A DNA stretch of 64,000 bases, taken from contig NZ_CP026362.1 of the NCBI RefSeq assembly GCF_004116955.1, positions 4,066,001 to 4,130,000 on the forward strand, given 5' to 3'. Origin of the DNA: Bacillus vallismortis (GTDB lineage Bacteria > Bacillota > Bacilli > Bacillales > Bacillaceae). Shown one piece after another: positions 16,664 to 24,726 of the stretch (position 1 is its first letter; each line of letters begins with the position of its first letter). The notes under the pieces were generated by a model. It had not been told where the DNA came from, did not search any database, and worked only from the letters and a program-made list of their open reading frames with translations. Position numbers and translations under genes: made by a program.

Positions 16664-17541
16664 GACAACAGCTCCTCTATTTCTTGTCTTGTCGGCATTC
16701 CGCCTTGAGCGCCGAAGGAACAGACGGAAAGGGATGCGGCACGATTGGCAAACCGCAATGCGGCTTCAATGTCTTTTCCCTCTGCGAGAGCCACGGCGAA
16801 AGCTGCGTTGAACGTATCACCGGCTCCAGTTGTATCAACAGGCTCAACAGGGAAGGAGGGGATAAGCCGCTCTTTGCTTCCGGCTGAATAGCGGACGCCT
16901 TGTTTCCCTTCGGTAATAAAGAGCTTCGCCGGGTAAAGCGCCAAGGCTTCAGAAACGGTAAGCTCTGGGAATAAGATTGACGCCTCGTGTTCATTCGGCG
17001 TGAGATAGGTGGCGTGATCAATTGTTTCCTGTTTCAGCGGCCGAGCCGGTGCCGGGTTGAGCATGATCGGAATATCGTGAGAATGGCAGTACCTGCACAC
17101 CTCATCAACCGTTTCCTCCGGTATTTCCTGCTGGATCAGGACCATATCGACCCTTTCGATCTGGTTAAGCGCGTCTATCGCATAGGATGGAGTGATATCA
17201 TCGTTCGCACCTTTGACGACAACAATGCTGTTATCACCCTCGGCAAGCACGATATGGGCTGTTCCGCTTTTTTTATATGTAACCGGTTCCATATAGTCGG
17301 TGCGAACACCGTTTGCTTTTAAATTATCCAAAATGGCTGTTCCATAATGATCGTCTCCAACCTTGCCGACCATAAACACGTGTGCGCCAAGTCTGGCAGC
17401 AGCAACGGCCTGATTTGCTCCTTTGCCGCCAGGAACAGTCTGAAAAGACGTGCCAAGTACTGTTTCACCGGCTTTGGGCCGTATGTCCGAGGTAACCACT
17501 AAATCCATTGAACAGCTTCCAATTACACAAATATTACGCAT
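16660..17541 (-). CDS. rbsK: Ribokinase RbsK
   Basis: A 293-residue PfkB-family kinase phosphorylating ribose to ribose 5-phosphate. The PfkB signature 1 is GGKGANQAVAAARLGA (about residues 38-53), and signature 2 with the catalytic Asp is DTTGAGDTFNAAFA (about 237-250). The gene overlaps the 3' end of rbsR by eight bases and rbsD by four, so regulator, kinase and pyranase are tightly coupled. Confidence 0.96.
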   Translation of the reverse strand: MRNICVIGSCSMDLVVTSDIRPKAGETVLGTSFQTVPGGKGANQAVAAARLGAHVFMVGKVGDDHYGTAILDNLKANGVRTDYMEPVTYKKSGTAHIVLAEGDNSIVVVKGANDDITPSYAIDALNQIERVDMVLIQQEIPEETVDEVCRYCHSHDIPIMLNPAPARPLKQETIDHATYLTPNEHEASILFPELTVSEALALYPAKLFITEGKQGVRYSAGSKERLIPSFPVEPVDTTGAGDTFNAAFAVALAEGKDIEAALRFANRAASLSVCSFGAQGGMPTRQEIEELLS

Positions 17542-18523
17542 TATGATCTTCCTTTCTTGTCGTCTTTCTTCTTATATAGGTGACGGGCATTTGAATGGCC
17601 GTTTCTGACAGCGGCTGTTTTTTGATGATACGCACAAGCAGTTTGGCGGCTTCTTTTCCCATATCATATGCGGGCTGTTTAATTGTAGATAGGGGAGGGA
17701 ACAGCAGCTCGCTTTGCGGTATGTCATCATAGCCGATCAGTTGAATATCCTCCGGCACGTTTTTTCCGCGGCGCAAAGCTTCATGTAAAACCGCAGCGGC
17801 TTGAATATCATTACTCGCAATCACACCGTCTGTCTCAGGATAAGCGGCAAACAGCTCCTTCGCCATCGATTGCGCATCCTTGAAAGAAAATGAAAGCGTC
17901 TCGATGATCTGAAAATCAACGTCAGCCTGCTGTAAGGCTTCCAAAGCGCCGTGAAAGCGGTCTTGAGCGGTCGGCAGGTGTGCGGGGCCCCTCAAGAGTG
18001 TAATGCGCTGGCTTTTTCCGTGAATGATGGCTTCGGCCGCTAATTTTCCTCCGGTACGGCCGTCACTGGATACAGATGGAGCGCCTTCAGGTGTTCGATC
18101 CAGAAAAACGACTGGGTGATTCATGCCGCTGTATTCCTCAAGGTCCGGATAATTCGTTGCGGCAATAATGCCCGCGACATGATTTTGCTTAAAGGTTTGA
18201 AGGTACTCAAGTTCTTTTTTCAATTCCTCGTCACTGTTTCCGAAAATAAGGCGATAGCCTTCCCGGTTCAATTCATCCTCAGCACCGCGGGCAAGCTGGG
18301 GGAAGAAAGGGTTTGTGATATCCGGGAGCAAAAGCCCTATCAGCCGGGATTCTCTTTTGTAAAGAGAGCGGGCGACTTCGTTCGGAAAATAGTTCAGCCT
18401 CTCCATTGCCGCTATGACACGCGTTCTCGTTTCTTCGTGGACATAGCCGTTTTCATTCAGGACGCGTGAAACCGTCGCAACAGAAACGCCCGCCGCTCCG
18501 GCGACATCTTTAATAGTAGCCAA
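17534..18523 (-). CDS. rbsR: Ribose operon repressor RbsR (LacI family)
   Basis: A 329-residue LacI-family repressor. N-terminal HTH: ATIKDVAGAAGVSVATVSRV (residues 2-21), followed by hinge and a sugar-binding core with the typical GLLLPDITNPFFPQLARGAE start at about residue 63. First gene of the ribose operon; it represses its own operon until ribose is present. The palindrome at 18541-18558 immediately upstream is its expected operator. Confidence 0.95.
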   Translation of the reverse strand: MATIKDVAGAAGVSVATVSRVLNENGYVHEETRTRVIAAMERLNYFPNEVARSLYKRESRLIGLLLPDITNPFFPQLARGAEDELNREGYRLIFGNSDEELKKELEYLQTFKQNHVAGIIAATNYPDLEEYSGMNHPVVFLDRTPEGAPSVSSDGRTGGKLAAEAIIHGKSQRITLLRGPAHLPTAQDRFHGALEALQQADVDFQIIETLSFSFKDAQSMAKELFAAYPETDGVIASNDIQAAAVLHEALRRGKNVPEDIQLIGYDDIPQSELLFPPLSTIKQPAYDMGKEAAKLLVRIIKKQPLSETAIQMPVTYIRRKTTRKEDHNA

Positions 18524-18540
18524 AACAGCTCCTCCTTATT

Positions 18541-18558
18541 TATGTAACCGTTTACATA
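18541..18558. promoter_or_regulatory. RbsR operator / cre site
   Basis: Palindrome TATGTAACCGTTTACATA. On the minus strand it also fits the CcpA cre consensus (ATGTAAACGGTTACA). It lies just downstream of the rbs -10, so either repressor would block transcription. Shared LacI-family recognition explains why one sequence fits both. Confidence 0.8.
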
Positions 18559-18563
18559 GATAG

Positions 18564-18591
18564 ATTATCATGAGTAATCCGAAGTTGGCAA
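18564..18591 (-). promoter_or_regulatory. rbs operon promoter
   Basis: -35 TTGCCA (18591-18586) and -10 GATAAT (18569-18564) with a 16-base spacer on the minus strand, directly upstream of the operator. Confidence 0.7.
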
Positions 18592-19232
18592 TCAAAATAT
18601 CGAAAGACCTCTATTGTAAATGATAGATATATTTGTGAAATGTAAGGTTATCACTCTTTTTTTGACAAAGACTTCACAATTCTGGATGAAGATTTCTTGA
18701 ACGAATATTAAGTTTTATTAAAATTGTTTCAAAGTCATGCGTTTAGACCTGTAAATGAGTAGAAATAGAAAAGACTATACGCCCACAAAATGTTTAATTA
18801 TGTTAGAGAATTCGGACCGGTATGATTGGCGTTTTCTTATATGAGCCCATTAGTCTTTTTGGAATAGGCCCCAGATTGCCTTTTCCATGCTGAAAGGATG
18901 ACATGATGCCCTTGCCCTTAAGAAACAGGATAAACGATTTTGTGTTCATAAGACCCGGAAACACGCATGGTAGCGGGAAAAGGTTGAGATCACAGGCTGA
19001 AAAAAAGATTGATTTGAAATGCATATTATATGCACACACCAATGGGTGACTATACGTCCAGAAGGATACAATGGAAGAAATGAAAGCGCATTCCTTTTGC
19101 TTTTTAAAAAAAGAGATAAGGTGTAAGTCCTGCTGTTTTCCAAAATTAGAAAACAGTTTGTAGGTACAAAATCTCTTTCAAAAGAGAAGTTTGGCTTAGT
19201 GGATGAGGGAAGATTATGTTACATAATGCCGA
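18592..19232. other. Long non-coding region upstream of pgsB
   Basis: About 640 bases without a credible gene; the short open frames here lack ribosome sites. Visible structure: perfect hairpin CTGTTTTC/GAAAACAG (19133-19156) and the inverted repeat at 19172-19187. Such a long regulatory space fits pgs control by DegU and SwrA (established in B. subtilis), but I cannot place their sites securely. Confidence 0.5.
19172..19187. promoter_or_regulatory. Inverted repeat upstream of the pgs promoter
   Basis: TCTCTTT-CA-AAAGAGA, about 45 bases before the pgsB -35. Another AAAGAGAT copy lies at 19110-19117, complementary to 19171-19178. A possible activator site; binding is inference. Confidence 0.35.
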
Positions 19233-19260
19233 TTGAGAATTCATAGTGATTCTATATACT
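19233..19260 (+). promoter_or_regulatory. pgsBCAE promoter
   Basis: TTGAGA (19233-19238), 16-base spacer, TATACT (19255-19260); predicted start near 19267, about 38 bases before the pgsB ATG. Confidence 0.65.
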
Positions 19261-19304
19261 GATGAATGAATTTACAACAATATAGAAGGAGATGTCGAAA
19301 AGCA

Positions 19305-20486
19305 ATGTGGTTACTCATTATAGCCTGTGCTGTCATACTGGTCATCGGAATATTAGAAAAACGACGACATCAGAAAAACATTGATGCCCTCCCTGTTCGC
19401 GTGAATATTAACGGCATCAGAGGAAAGTCCACTGTGACAAGGCTGACAACCGGAATATTAATAGAAGCCGGTTACAAAACTGTCGGTAAAACGACAGGAA
19501 CGGACGCAAGAATGATTTATTGGGATACTCCGGAGGAAAAACCGATCAAACGGAAACCTCAGGGGCCGAATATCGGCGAACAAAAAGAAGTCATGAAAGA
19601 AACAGTAGAAAGAGGGGCTAACGCTATTGTCAGTGAATGTATGGCTGTTAATCCGGATTATCAAATTATCTTTCAGGATGAACTTCTGCAAGCCAATATC
19701 GGCGTGATTGTCAACGTTTTAGAAGATCATATGGATGTCATGGGGCCGACGCTCGATGAAATTGCGGAAGCGTTTACGGCTACTATTCCTTATAACGGCC
19801 ATCTTGTCATTACAGATAGTGAATATACCGAGTTCTTTAAACAAAAAGCAAAAGAACGAAACACAAAAGTCATCATTGCTGATAACTCAAAAATTACAGA
19901 TGAATATTTGCGTAAATTTGAATACATGGTATTCCCTGATAACGCTTCCCTGGCACTGGGTGTGGCTCAAGCACTCGGCATTGACGAGGAAACAGCGTTT
20001 AAAGGAATGCTGAATGCGCCGCCAGATCCGGGAGCCATGAGAATACTTCCGCTGATCAGTCCGAGCGAGCCTGGGCATTTTGTAAATGGGTTTGCCGCAA
20101 ACGACGCTTCTTCTACTTTGAATATATGGAAACGTGTAAAAGAAATCGGTTATCCGACCGATGATCCGATCATCATTATGAACTGCCGCGCAGACCGTGT
20201 AGATCGGACACAGCAATTCGCAAATGACGTATTGCCTTATATTGAAGCAAGTGAACTGATCTTAATCGGCGAAACAACTGAGCCGATCGTAAAAGCCTAT
20301 GAAGAAGGCAAAATTCCTGCAGACAAACTGCATGATCTAGAGTACAAGTCAACAGAAGAAATTATGGAATTGTTAAAGAAAAGAATGCACAACCGTGTCA
20401 TATATGGCGTCGGCAATATTCATGGCGCCGCAGAGCCTTTAATTGAAAAAATCCACGAATACAAGGTTAAGCAGCTCGTAAGCTAG
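19305..20486 (+). CDS. pgsB: Poly-gamma-glutamate synthase subunit PgsB
   Basis: A 393-residue ATP-dependent amide ligase of the Mur-ligase-like CapB family, the catalytic core of poly-gamma-glutamate polymerisation at the membrane. One N-terminal membrane segment (residues 1-18), then the ATP loop NGIRGKSTVTRL (about residues 36-47). The start at 19305 (MWLLIIACAV) follows AGAAGGAGA; an in-frame upstream extension to 19266 is not supported. First gene of pgsBCAE; nearly identical to the 168 protein as remembered. Confidence 0.96.
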   Translation: MWLLIIACAVILVIGILEKRRHQKNIDALPVRVNINGIRGKSTVTRLTTGILIEAGYKTVGKTTGTDARMIYWDTPEEKPIKRKPQGPNIGEQKEVMKETVERGANAIVSECMAVNPDYQIIFQDELLQANIGVIVNVLEDHMDVMGPTLDEIAEAFTATIPYNGHLVITDSEYTEFFKQKAKERNTKVIIADNSKITDEYLRKFEYMVFPDNASLALGVAQALGIDEETAFKGMLNAPPDPGAMRILPLISPSEPGHFVNGFAANDASSTLNIWKRVKEIGYPTDDPIIIMNCRADRVDRTQQFANDVLPYIEASELILIGETTEPIVKAYEEGKIPADKLHDLEYKSTEEIMELLKKRMHNRVIYGVGNIHGAAEPLIEKIHEYKVKQLVS

Positions 20487-20500
20487 GAGGAAATGCAGAC

Positions 20501-20950
20501 ATGTTCGGATCAGATTTATACATCGCACTTATTTTAGGTGTACTACTCAGTTTGATTTTTGCAGAAAAAACAGGAATCGTGCCGGCAGGGCTTGTTGTAC
20601 CGGGATATTTAGGACTTGTGTTTAATCAGCCGGTCTTTATTTTACTTGTTTTGCTAGTGAGCCTGCTCACTTATGTGATTGTGAAATACGGTTTATCGAA
20701 ATTTATGATTTTGTACGGACGCAGAAAATTCGCTGCCATGCTGATCACAGGGATTGTCCTGAAAATCGCGTTTGATTTTCTATACCCGATTGTACCATTT
20801 GAAATCGCAGAATTTCGAGGAATCGGCATCATCGTGCCAGGTTTAATTGCCAATACCATTCAGAAACAAGGTTTAACCATTACGTTCGGAAGCACGCTGC
20901 TATTGAGCGGAGCGACCTTTGCTATCATGTTTGTTTACTACTTAATTTAA
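20501..20950 (+). CDS. pgsC: Poly-gamma-glutamate synthase membrane subunit PgsC
   Basis: A 149-residue very hydrophobic protein (CapC family) with about four to five membrane helices and the conserved EKTGIVPAGLVVPGYLGL and RGIGIIVPGLIANT repeats. It forms the membrane part of the PgsBCA complex. AGGAGG precedes the start; 14 bases after pgsB. Confidence 0.96.
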   Translation: MFGSDLYIALILGVLLSLIFAEKTGIVPAGLVVPGYLGLVFNQPVFILLVLLVSLLTYVIVKYGLSKFMILYGRRKFAAMLITGIVLKIAFDFLYPIVPFEIAEFRGIGIIVPGLIANTIQKQGLTITFGSTLLLSGATFAIMFVYYLI

Positions 20951-20968
20951 TGTAAGGTGTGTCAAACG

Positions 20969-22111
20969 ATGAAAAAAGAACTAAGCTTTCATGAAAAGCT
21001 GCTAAAGCTGACAAAACAGCAAAAAAAGAAAACCAACAAGCACGTATTTATTGCCATTCCAATCGTTTTTGTCCTCATGTTCGCTTTTATGTGGGCGGGA
21101 AAAGCAGAAACACCGAAGGTCAAAACGTATGCTGATGACGTTCTCTCCGCCTCATTTGTCGGCGATATTATGATGGGCCGCTATGTTGAAAAAGTAACGA
21201 AGCAAAAAGGGGCAGACAGTATTTTTCAGTATGTTGAACCGATCTTTAAAGCCTCTGATTATGTAGCCGGAAACTTTGAAAACCCGGTGACCTATAAAAA
21301 GAATTATAAACAAGCAGAAAAAGAAATTCATCTCCAGACGAATAAGGAATCAGTGAAAGTCTTGAAGGATATGAACTTCACGGTCCTCAACAGCGCAAAC
21401 AACCACGCAATGGATTACGGCGCTCAGGGCATGAGAGATACATTAGAAGAATTCGCGAAGCAAAACCTTGATATCGTTGGAGCGGGATACAGCTTAAGCG
21501 ATGCAAAAAAGAATATCTCGTACCAGAAAGTCAATGGGGTAACGATTGCGACACTTGGCTTTACGGATGTGTCTGGAAAAGGCTTCGCAGCTAAAAAGAA
21601 AACACCGGGCGTGCTGCCCGCAGATCCTGAAATCTTTATCCCGATGATTTCAGAAGCGAAACAACATGCAGACATTGTCGTTGTGCAGTCACACTGGGGA
21701 CAAGAGTATGACAATGATCCAAACGACCGCCAGCGCCAGCTTGCAAGAGCCATGTCTGATGCGGGAGCTGATATTATTGTTGGCCATCACCCGCACGTTT
21801 TAGAACCGATTGAAGTGTATAACGGAACCGTGATTTTCTACAGCCTCGGCAACTTTGTCTTTGATCAGGGCTGGACGAGAACGAGAGACAGCGCACTGGT
21901 TCAGTATCACCTGAAGAAAAACGGAACAGGCCGCTTTGAAGTGACACCGATTGATATCCATGAAGCGACGCCTGCGCCGGTGAAAAAAGGAAGCCTTAAA
22001 CAAAAAACGATTATTCGCGAACTCACGAAAGATTCTAATTTCGAATGGAAAGCCGAAGACGGAAAATTGACGTTTGAAGTTGATCATAGCGACAAACTAA
22101 AATCTAAATAA
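20969..22111 (+). CDS. pgsA: Poly-gamma-glutamate export/synthesis protein PgsA (CapA)
   Basis: A 380-residue protein with a short cytoplasmic basic tail, one membrane segment (about residues 26-45) and a large external calcineurin-like metallophosphatase-fold domain. CapA motifs: SFVGDIMMGR (about 66-75), NSANNHAMDYG (about 135-145), VVVQSHWGQEYD, GHHPHVLEP and FYSLGNFVFDQ. Needed for polymer elongation or release. The ATG at 20969 is used because it gives the family length; the track to 20957 begins with a non-ATG codon within the ribosome site. Confidence 0.95.
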   Translation: MKKELSFHEKLLKLTKQQKKKTNKHVFIAIPIVFVLMFAFMWAGKAETPKVKTYADDVLSASFVGDIMMGRYVEKVTKQKGADSIFQYVEPIFKASDYVAGNFENPVTYKKNYKQAEKEIHLQTNKESVKVLKDMNFTVLNSANNHAMDYGAQGMRDTLEEFAKQNLDIVGAGYSLSDAKKNISYQKVNGVTIATLGFTDVSGKGFAAKKKTPGVLPADPEIFIPMISEAKQHADIVVVQSHWGQEYDNDPNDRQRQLARAMSDAGADIIVGHHPHVLEPIEVYNGTVIFYSLGNFVFDQGWTRTRDSALVQYHLKKNGTGRFEVTPIDIHEATPAPVKKGSLKQKTIIRELTKDSNFEWKAEDGKLTFEVDHSDKLKSK

Positions 22112-22125
22112 TCGGAGTGATAAAG

Positions 22126-22293
22126 ATGAAATTTGTTAAAGCGATCTGGCCGTTTGTTGCAGTAGCCATCGTATTCATGTTTATGTCAGCTTTTAAATTC
22201 AATGATCATCTGACAGATCAGGAAAAGCAGAAAATTGATACGGAAATGCACAAAATCCAGCAGCAGGAAGAAACGGCAAGTACCAATAAATAA
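22126..22293 (+). CDS. pgsE: Small poly-gamma-glutamate accessory protein PgsE (YwtC)
   Basis: A 55-residue membrane peptide, MKFVKAIWPFVAVAIVFMF at the N-terminus (one membrane segment) followed by a charged, Gln-rich tail. It starts 14 bases after pgsA with ribosome site GGAGTGA, and is the last gene of the operon. PgsE/CapE peptides stimulate polymer production in related species. Confidence 0.9.
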   Translation: MKFVKAIWPFVAVAIVFMFMSAFKFNDHLTDQEKQKIDTEMHKIQQQEETASTNK

Positions 22294-22296
22294 TTC

Positions 22297-22332
22297 AAAA
22301 AAGAGAGTGCCTGTGGAGGCATTCTCTTTTTA
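22297..22332 (+). terminator. pgsBCAE terminator
   Basis: AAAAGAGAGTGCC/GGCATTCTCTTTT stem (one G-T pair) with T-run, between pgsE and pgdS. Confidence 0.88.
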
Positions 22333-22375
22333 TTTGCCCAGCATACTCAGTTTGTAAAAATATCAAAAAGTCCCT

Positions 22376-22401
22376 TAACATATTGAAAAAATTACCGATG
22401 A
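22376..22401 (+). promoter_or_regulatory. SigD-type promoter of pgdS
   Basis: TAAC-N14-ACCGATGA compared with SigD consensus TAAA-N15-GCCGATAT. SigD control of pgdS is known in B. subtilis. Confidence 0.55.
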
Positions 22402-22433
22402 TAAAACTGCAAAAAGAGGAGGAGATAATAAAA

Positions 22434-23675
22434 GTGAACACACTGGCAAACTGGAAGAGGTTTTTGCTTGTGGCGGTTATCATTGTTTTTATGGGTTCAA
22501 TTATCACAAAAGCGGAAATTGCGGAGGCTGATACGTCATCTGAACTGATGATCAGCCAAGCGAAAAAACTGCTTGGGTATCAGTATAAATACGGCGGCGA
22601 AACGCCGAAAGAGGGATTCGATCCGTCGGGGTTGATTCAATACGTGTTCAGCAGGGCTGAGATTCATCTGCCGAGATCTGTGAAAGATCAGTACAAAGTC
22701 GGAACGGCCGTAAAGCCGGTAGACCTGAAGCCGGGAGACATTTTGTTTTTTAAGAAAAAGGGAAGCAGCGGGACTTCTCCGACACATGTCGCTTTTTACA
22801 TCGGAGACGGCCAAATGATCCACAGCACACAGTCAAAAGGGGTTATCATCACCAATTACACAAAAAGCAGCTATTGGAGCGGCTCTTATATCGGCGCGAG
22901 ACGCATCTTAGCCGATCCGGCAACTGCTAATGTTCCAGTCGTTCAGGAGGCCGAAAAATATATCGGCATTCCATATGTGTTTGGCGGAAGCACACCGTCA
23001 GAGGGCTTTGATTGCTCAGGGCTTGTGCAATATGTGTTTCAAAAGGCACTCGGCATTTATCTGCCGCGATCAGCCGAACAGCAGTGGACAGTCGGAGAGA
23101 AGGTAGCGCCTCAGAACATCAAGCCAGGTGATGTCGTGTATTTCAGCAATACGTACAAAACCGGCATTTCACATGCGGGCATTTATGCAGGCGGAGGAAG
23201 ATTTATTCAGGCAAGCCGGTCAGAAAAAGTAACCATTTCCTACTTGTCTGAGGATTACTGGAAGTCGAAGATGACAGGCATTCGCCGATTTAACAACCTG
23301 GCCATTCCGAAAGAAAATCCAATCGTGTCTGAAGCAACGCTTTATGTCGGAGAGGTTCCTTACAAAATAGGCGGGGTTTCGCCAGAGACTGGGTTCGATA
23401 CAGCTGGTTTTGTCCAGTATGTATATCAGAAAGCAGCCGGTATTTCTCTGCCTCGATACGCAACAAGCCAATACAAAATCGGAACTAAGGTTCAGAAGGC
23501 GGATCTGAAACCGGGAGACATTGTGTTCTTCCAATCAACTAGCTTAAATCCCGCGATCTATATCGGAAACGGACAAGTTGTTCATGTCACATTATCAAAT
23601 GGTGTAACCATTACCAATATGAACACGAGCACGTATTGGAAAGATAAATACGCTGGCAGCATACGGTTGCAATAA
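22434..23675 (+). CDS. pgdS: Poly-gamma-glutamate hydrolase PgdS
   Basis: A 413-residue secreted endo-hydrolase that cuts poly-gamma-glutamate. Signal peptide (about residues 1-32), then three NlpC/P60-like repeats (about 37-150, 160-275, 285-413). Only the middle repeat keeps the catalytic Cys (EGFDCSGLVQYVF); repeat 1 has Pro (EGFDPSGLIQYVF) and repeat 3 Thr (TGFDTAGFVQYVY) at that place. The GTG start at 22434 follows AAAGAGGAGGAG. It has its own promoter and terminator directly after the synthesis operon. Confidence 0.95.
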   Translation: MNTLANWKRFLLVAVIIVFMGSIITKAEIAEADTSSELMISQAKKLLGYQYKYGGETPKEGFDPSGLIQYVFSRAEIHLPRSVKDQYKVGTAVKPVDLKPGDILFFKKKGSSGTSPTHVAFYIGDGQMIHSTQSKGVIITNYTKSSYWSGSYIGARRILADPATANVPVVQEAEKYIGIPYVFGGSTPSEGFDCSGLVQYVFQKALGIYLPRSAEQQWTVGEKVAPQNIKPGDVVYFSNTYKTGISHAGIYAGGGRFIQASRSEKVTISYLSEDYWKSKMTGIRRFNNLAIPKENPIVSEATLYVGEVPYKIGGVSPETGFDTAGFVQYVYQKAAGISLPRYATSQYKIGTKVQKADLKPGDIVFFQSTSLNPAIYIGNGQVVHVTLSNGVTITNMNTSTYWKDKYAGSIRLQ

Positions 23676-23708
23676 TAAAAAGACTCCAGAATCTCTGGAG
23701 TCTTTTTG
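23676..23708. terminator. Bidirectional terminator pgdS/ywtE
   Basis: AAAAAGACTCCAGA/TCTGGAGTCTTTTT, 14-pair perfect stem with a three-base loop, between convergent pgdS and ywtE. Confidence 0.93.
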
Positions 23709-23709
23709 T

Positions 23710-24570
23710 TTATGCATATTGCCCGGAAAGAAGCTGGTCAATAAAGTAAGCCACACCATTTTCATCATTGCTTTTTGTGACAAAGGTGCTTTTTTCTTTT
23801 AATTCATCGATTGCATTTTCCATGGCGATGCGGTGTCCGGCGATCTCGAACATCGACAAATCGTTCGGACTATCGCCGATCGCATAGATATCCTTTGTGT
23901 CAATCCCGTATATGCCAGCCAGCTCTGTCAGCGCGCGTCCTTTTCCCGAAGAGGCCGGCAGGATTTCGATAATATGTTTTCCGGAAGAAGTTTGCGCCAG
24001 TTTTTTATGATGCTTTAGCTCTTCTTTCGCTTGTTTCAGCTTGTCCATATCAAAGGAGAAGCATAGAACCTTATAAATGTTTTCGCTGCCGTCAAAAACC
24101 GATTCAATTTGAGGGATCGGTTTAATGCCAAACTGCTTGAACTGAGTCATGGCCCCTTGCCATAATTCATCCGTCTTTTCGCTTGGATTAGCGCTCTTTA
24201 AAATATCAAGCTCCGCATGCAGCTTATCCTCGCCGTCAAAAGGAGAAAGCAGATGATCATCTGTATAGACCTCAAAGTAAATGTTTTTTGACAGTAAGTA
24301 ATCAGCGATCGCCTTACCGGCCTCCTGATCCATTAACGTCCGGCTGATCAGGCGGTAGCCTTTGTCGTGAACCGTTCCGCCATTTGCCGCAATGATAGGG
24401 ATGTCAAGGTCGTCCAGCAGCGCTTTTACATCAAACGTTGCTCTTCCCGTGCAAATGGTGACGAGGATGCCGGCATCAATGGCCCGCTTGATCGCCGCTC
24501 TGTTTTCAGCAGAAATGACGCTTTCCTTATTCAGTAATGTTCCGTCTAAATCAATCGCAATACATTTCAT
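23710..24570 (-). CDS. ywtE: HAD-superfamily (Cof-type) phosphatase YwtE
   Basis: A 286-residue cytosolic phosphatase of the Cof/HAD-IIB subfamily. Motif I DLDGTLLN (residues 7-14, nucleophile Asp), motif II ICTGR, and motif IV AIGDSPNDLSMFEIAG near residue 235. B. subtilis YwtE is reported to act on the flavin intermediate 5-amino-6-ribitylamino-uracil phosphate; I cannot read that specificity from sequence. The start at 24570 is chosen for its AAGGAGG site; the longer frame to 24636 is unsupported. Confidence 0.93.
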   Translation of the reverse strand: MKCIAIDLDGTLLNKESVISAENRAAIKRAIDAGILVTICTGRATFDVKALLDDLDIPIIAANGGTVHDKGYRLISRTLMDQEAGKAIADYLLSKNIYFEVYTDDHLLSPFDGEDKLHAELDILKSANPSEKTDELWQGAMTQFKQFGIKPIPQIESVFDGSENIYKVLCFSFDMDKLKQAKEELKHHKKLAQTSSGKHIIEILPASSGKGRALTELAGIYGIDTKDIYAIGDSPNDLSMFEIAGHRIAMENAIDELKEKSTFVTKSNDENGVAYFIDQLLSGQYA

Positions 24571-24687
24571 ATGTAGGGGAACCTCCTTAAAAATGAAGCT
24601 GCTTCGTGTAGTATGTTCAGCTTTCCTGCGAAACATTTACCATATATATCAGGCTAAACGTTACTTTGAAAATTTTCAACAAAATAG

Positions 24688-24720
24688 GTAAAAAAAATCG
24701 GAATGGCAAAGGCCATTCCA
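24688..24720 (-). terminator. ywtF terminator
   Basis: GGAATGGC/GCCATTCC stem with T-run on the minus strand just after ywtF. Confidence 0.85.
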
Positions 24721-24726
24721 TTCAAG

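Noticed and set aside
18803..19143. Two overlapping minus-strand open frames upstream of pgsB
   Set aside because: No ribosome sites, no family resemblance, and low-quality codon pattern; treated as non-coding regulatory DNA.
19105..19190. Riboswitch controlling pgsB
   Set aside because: The pairing lies upstream of the predicted transcription start and is not followed by a T-run or the ribosome site.
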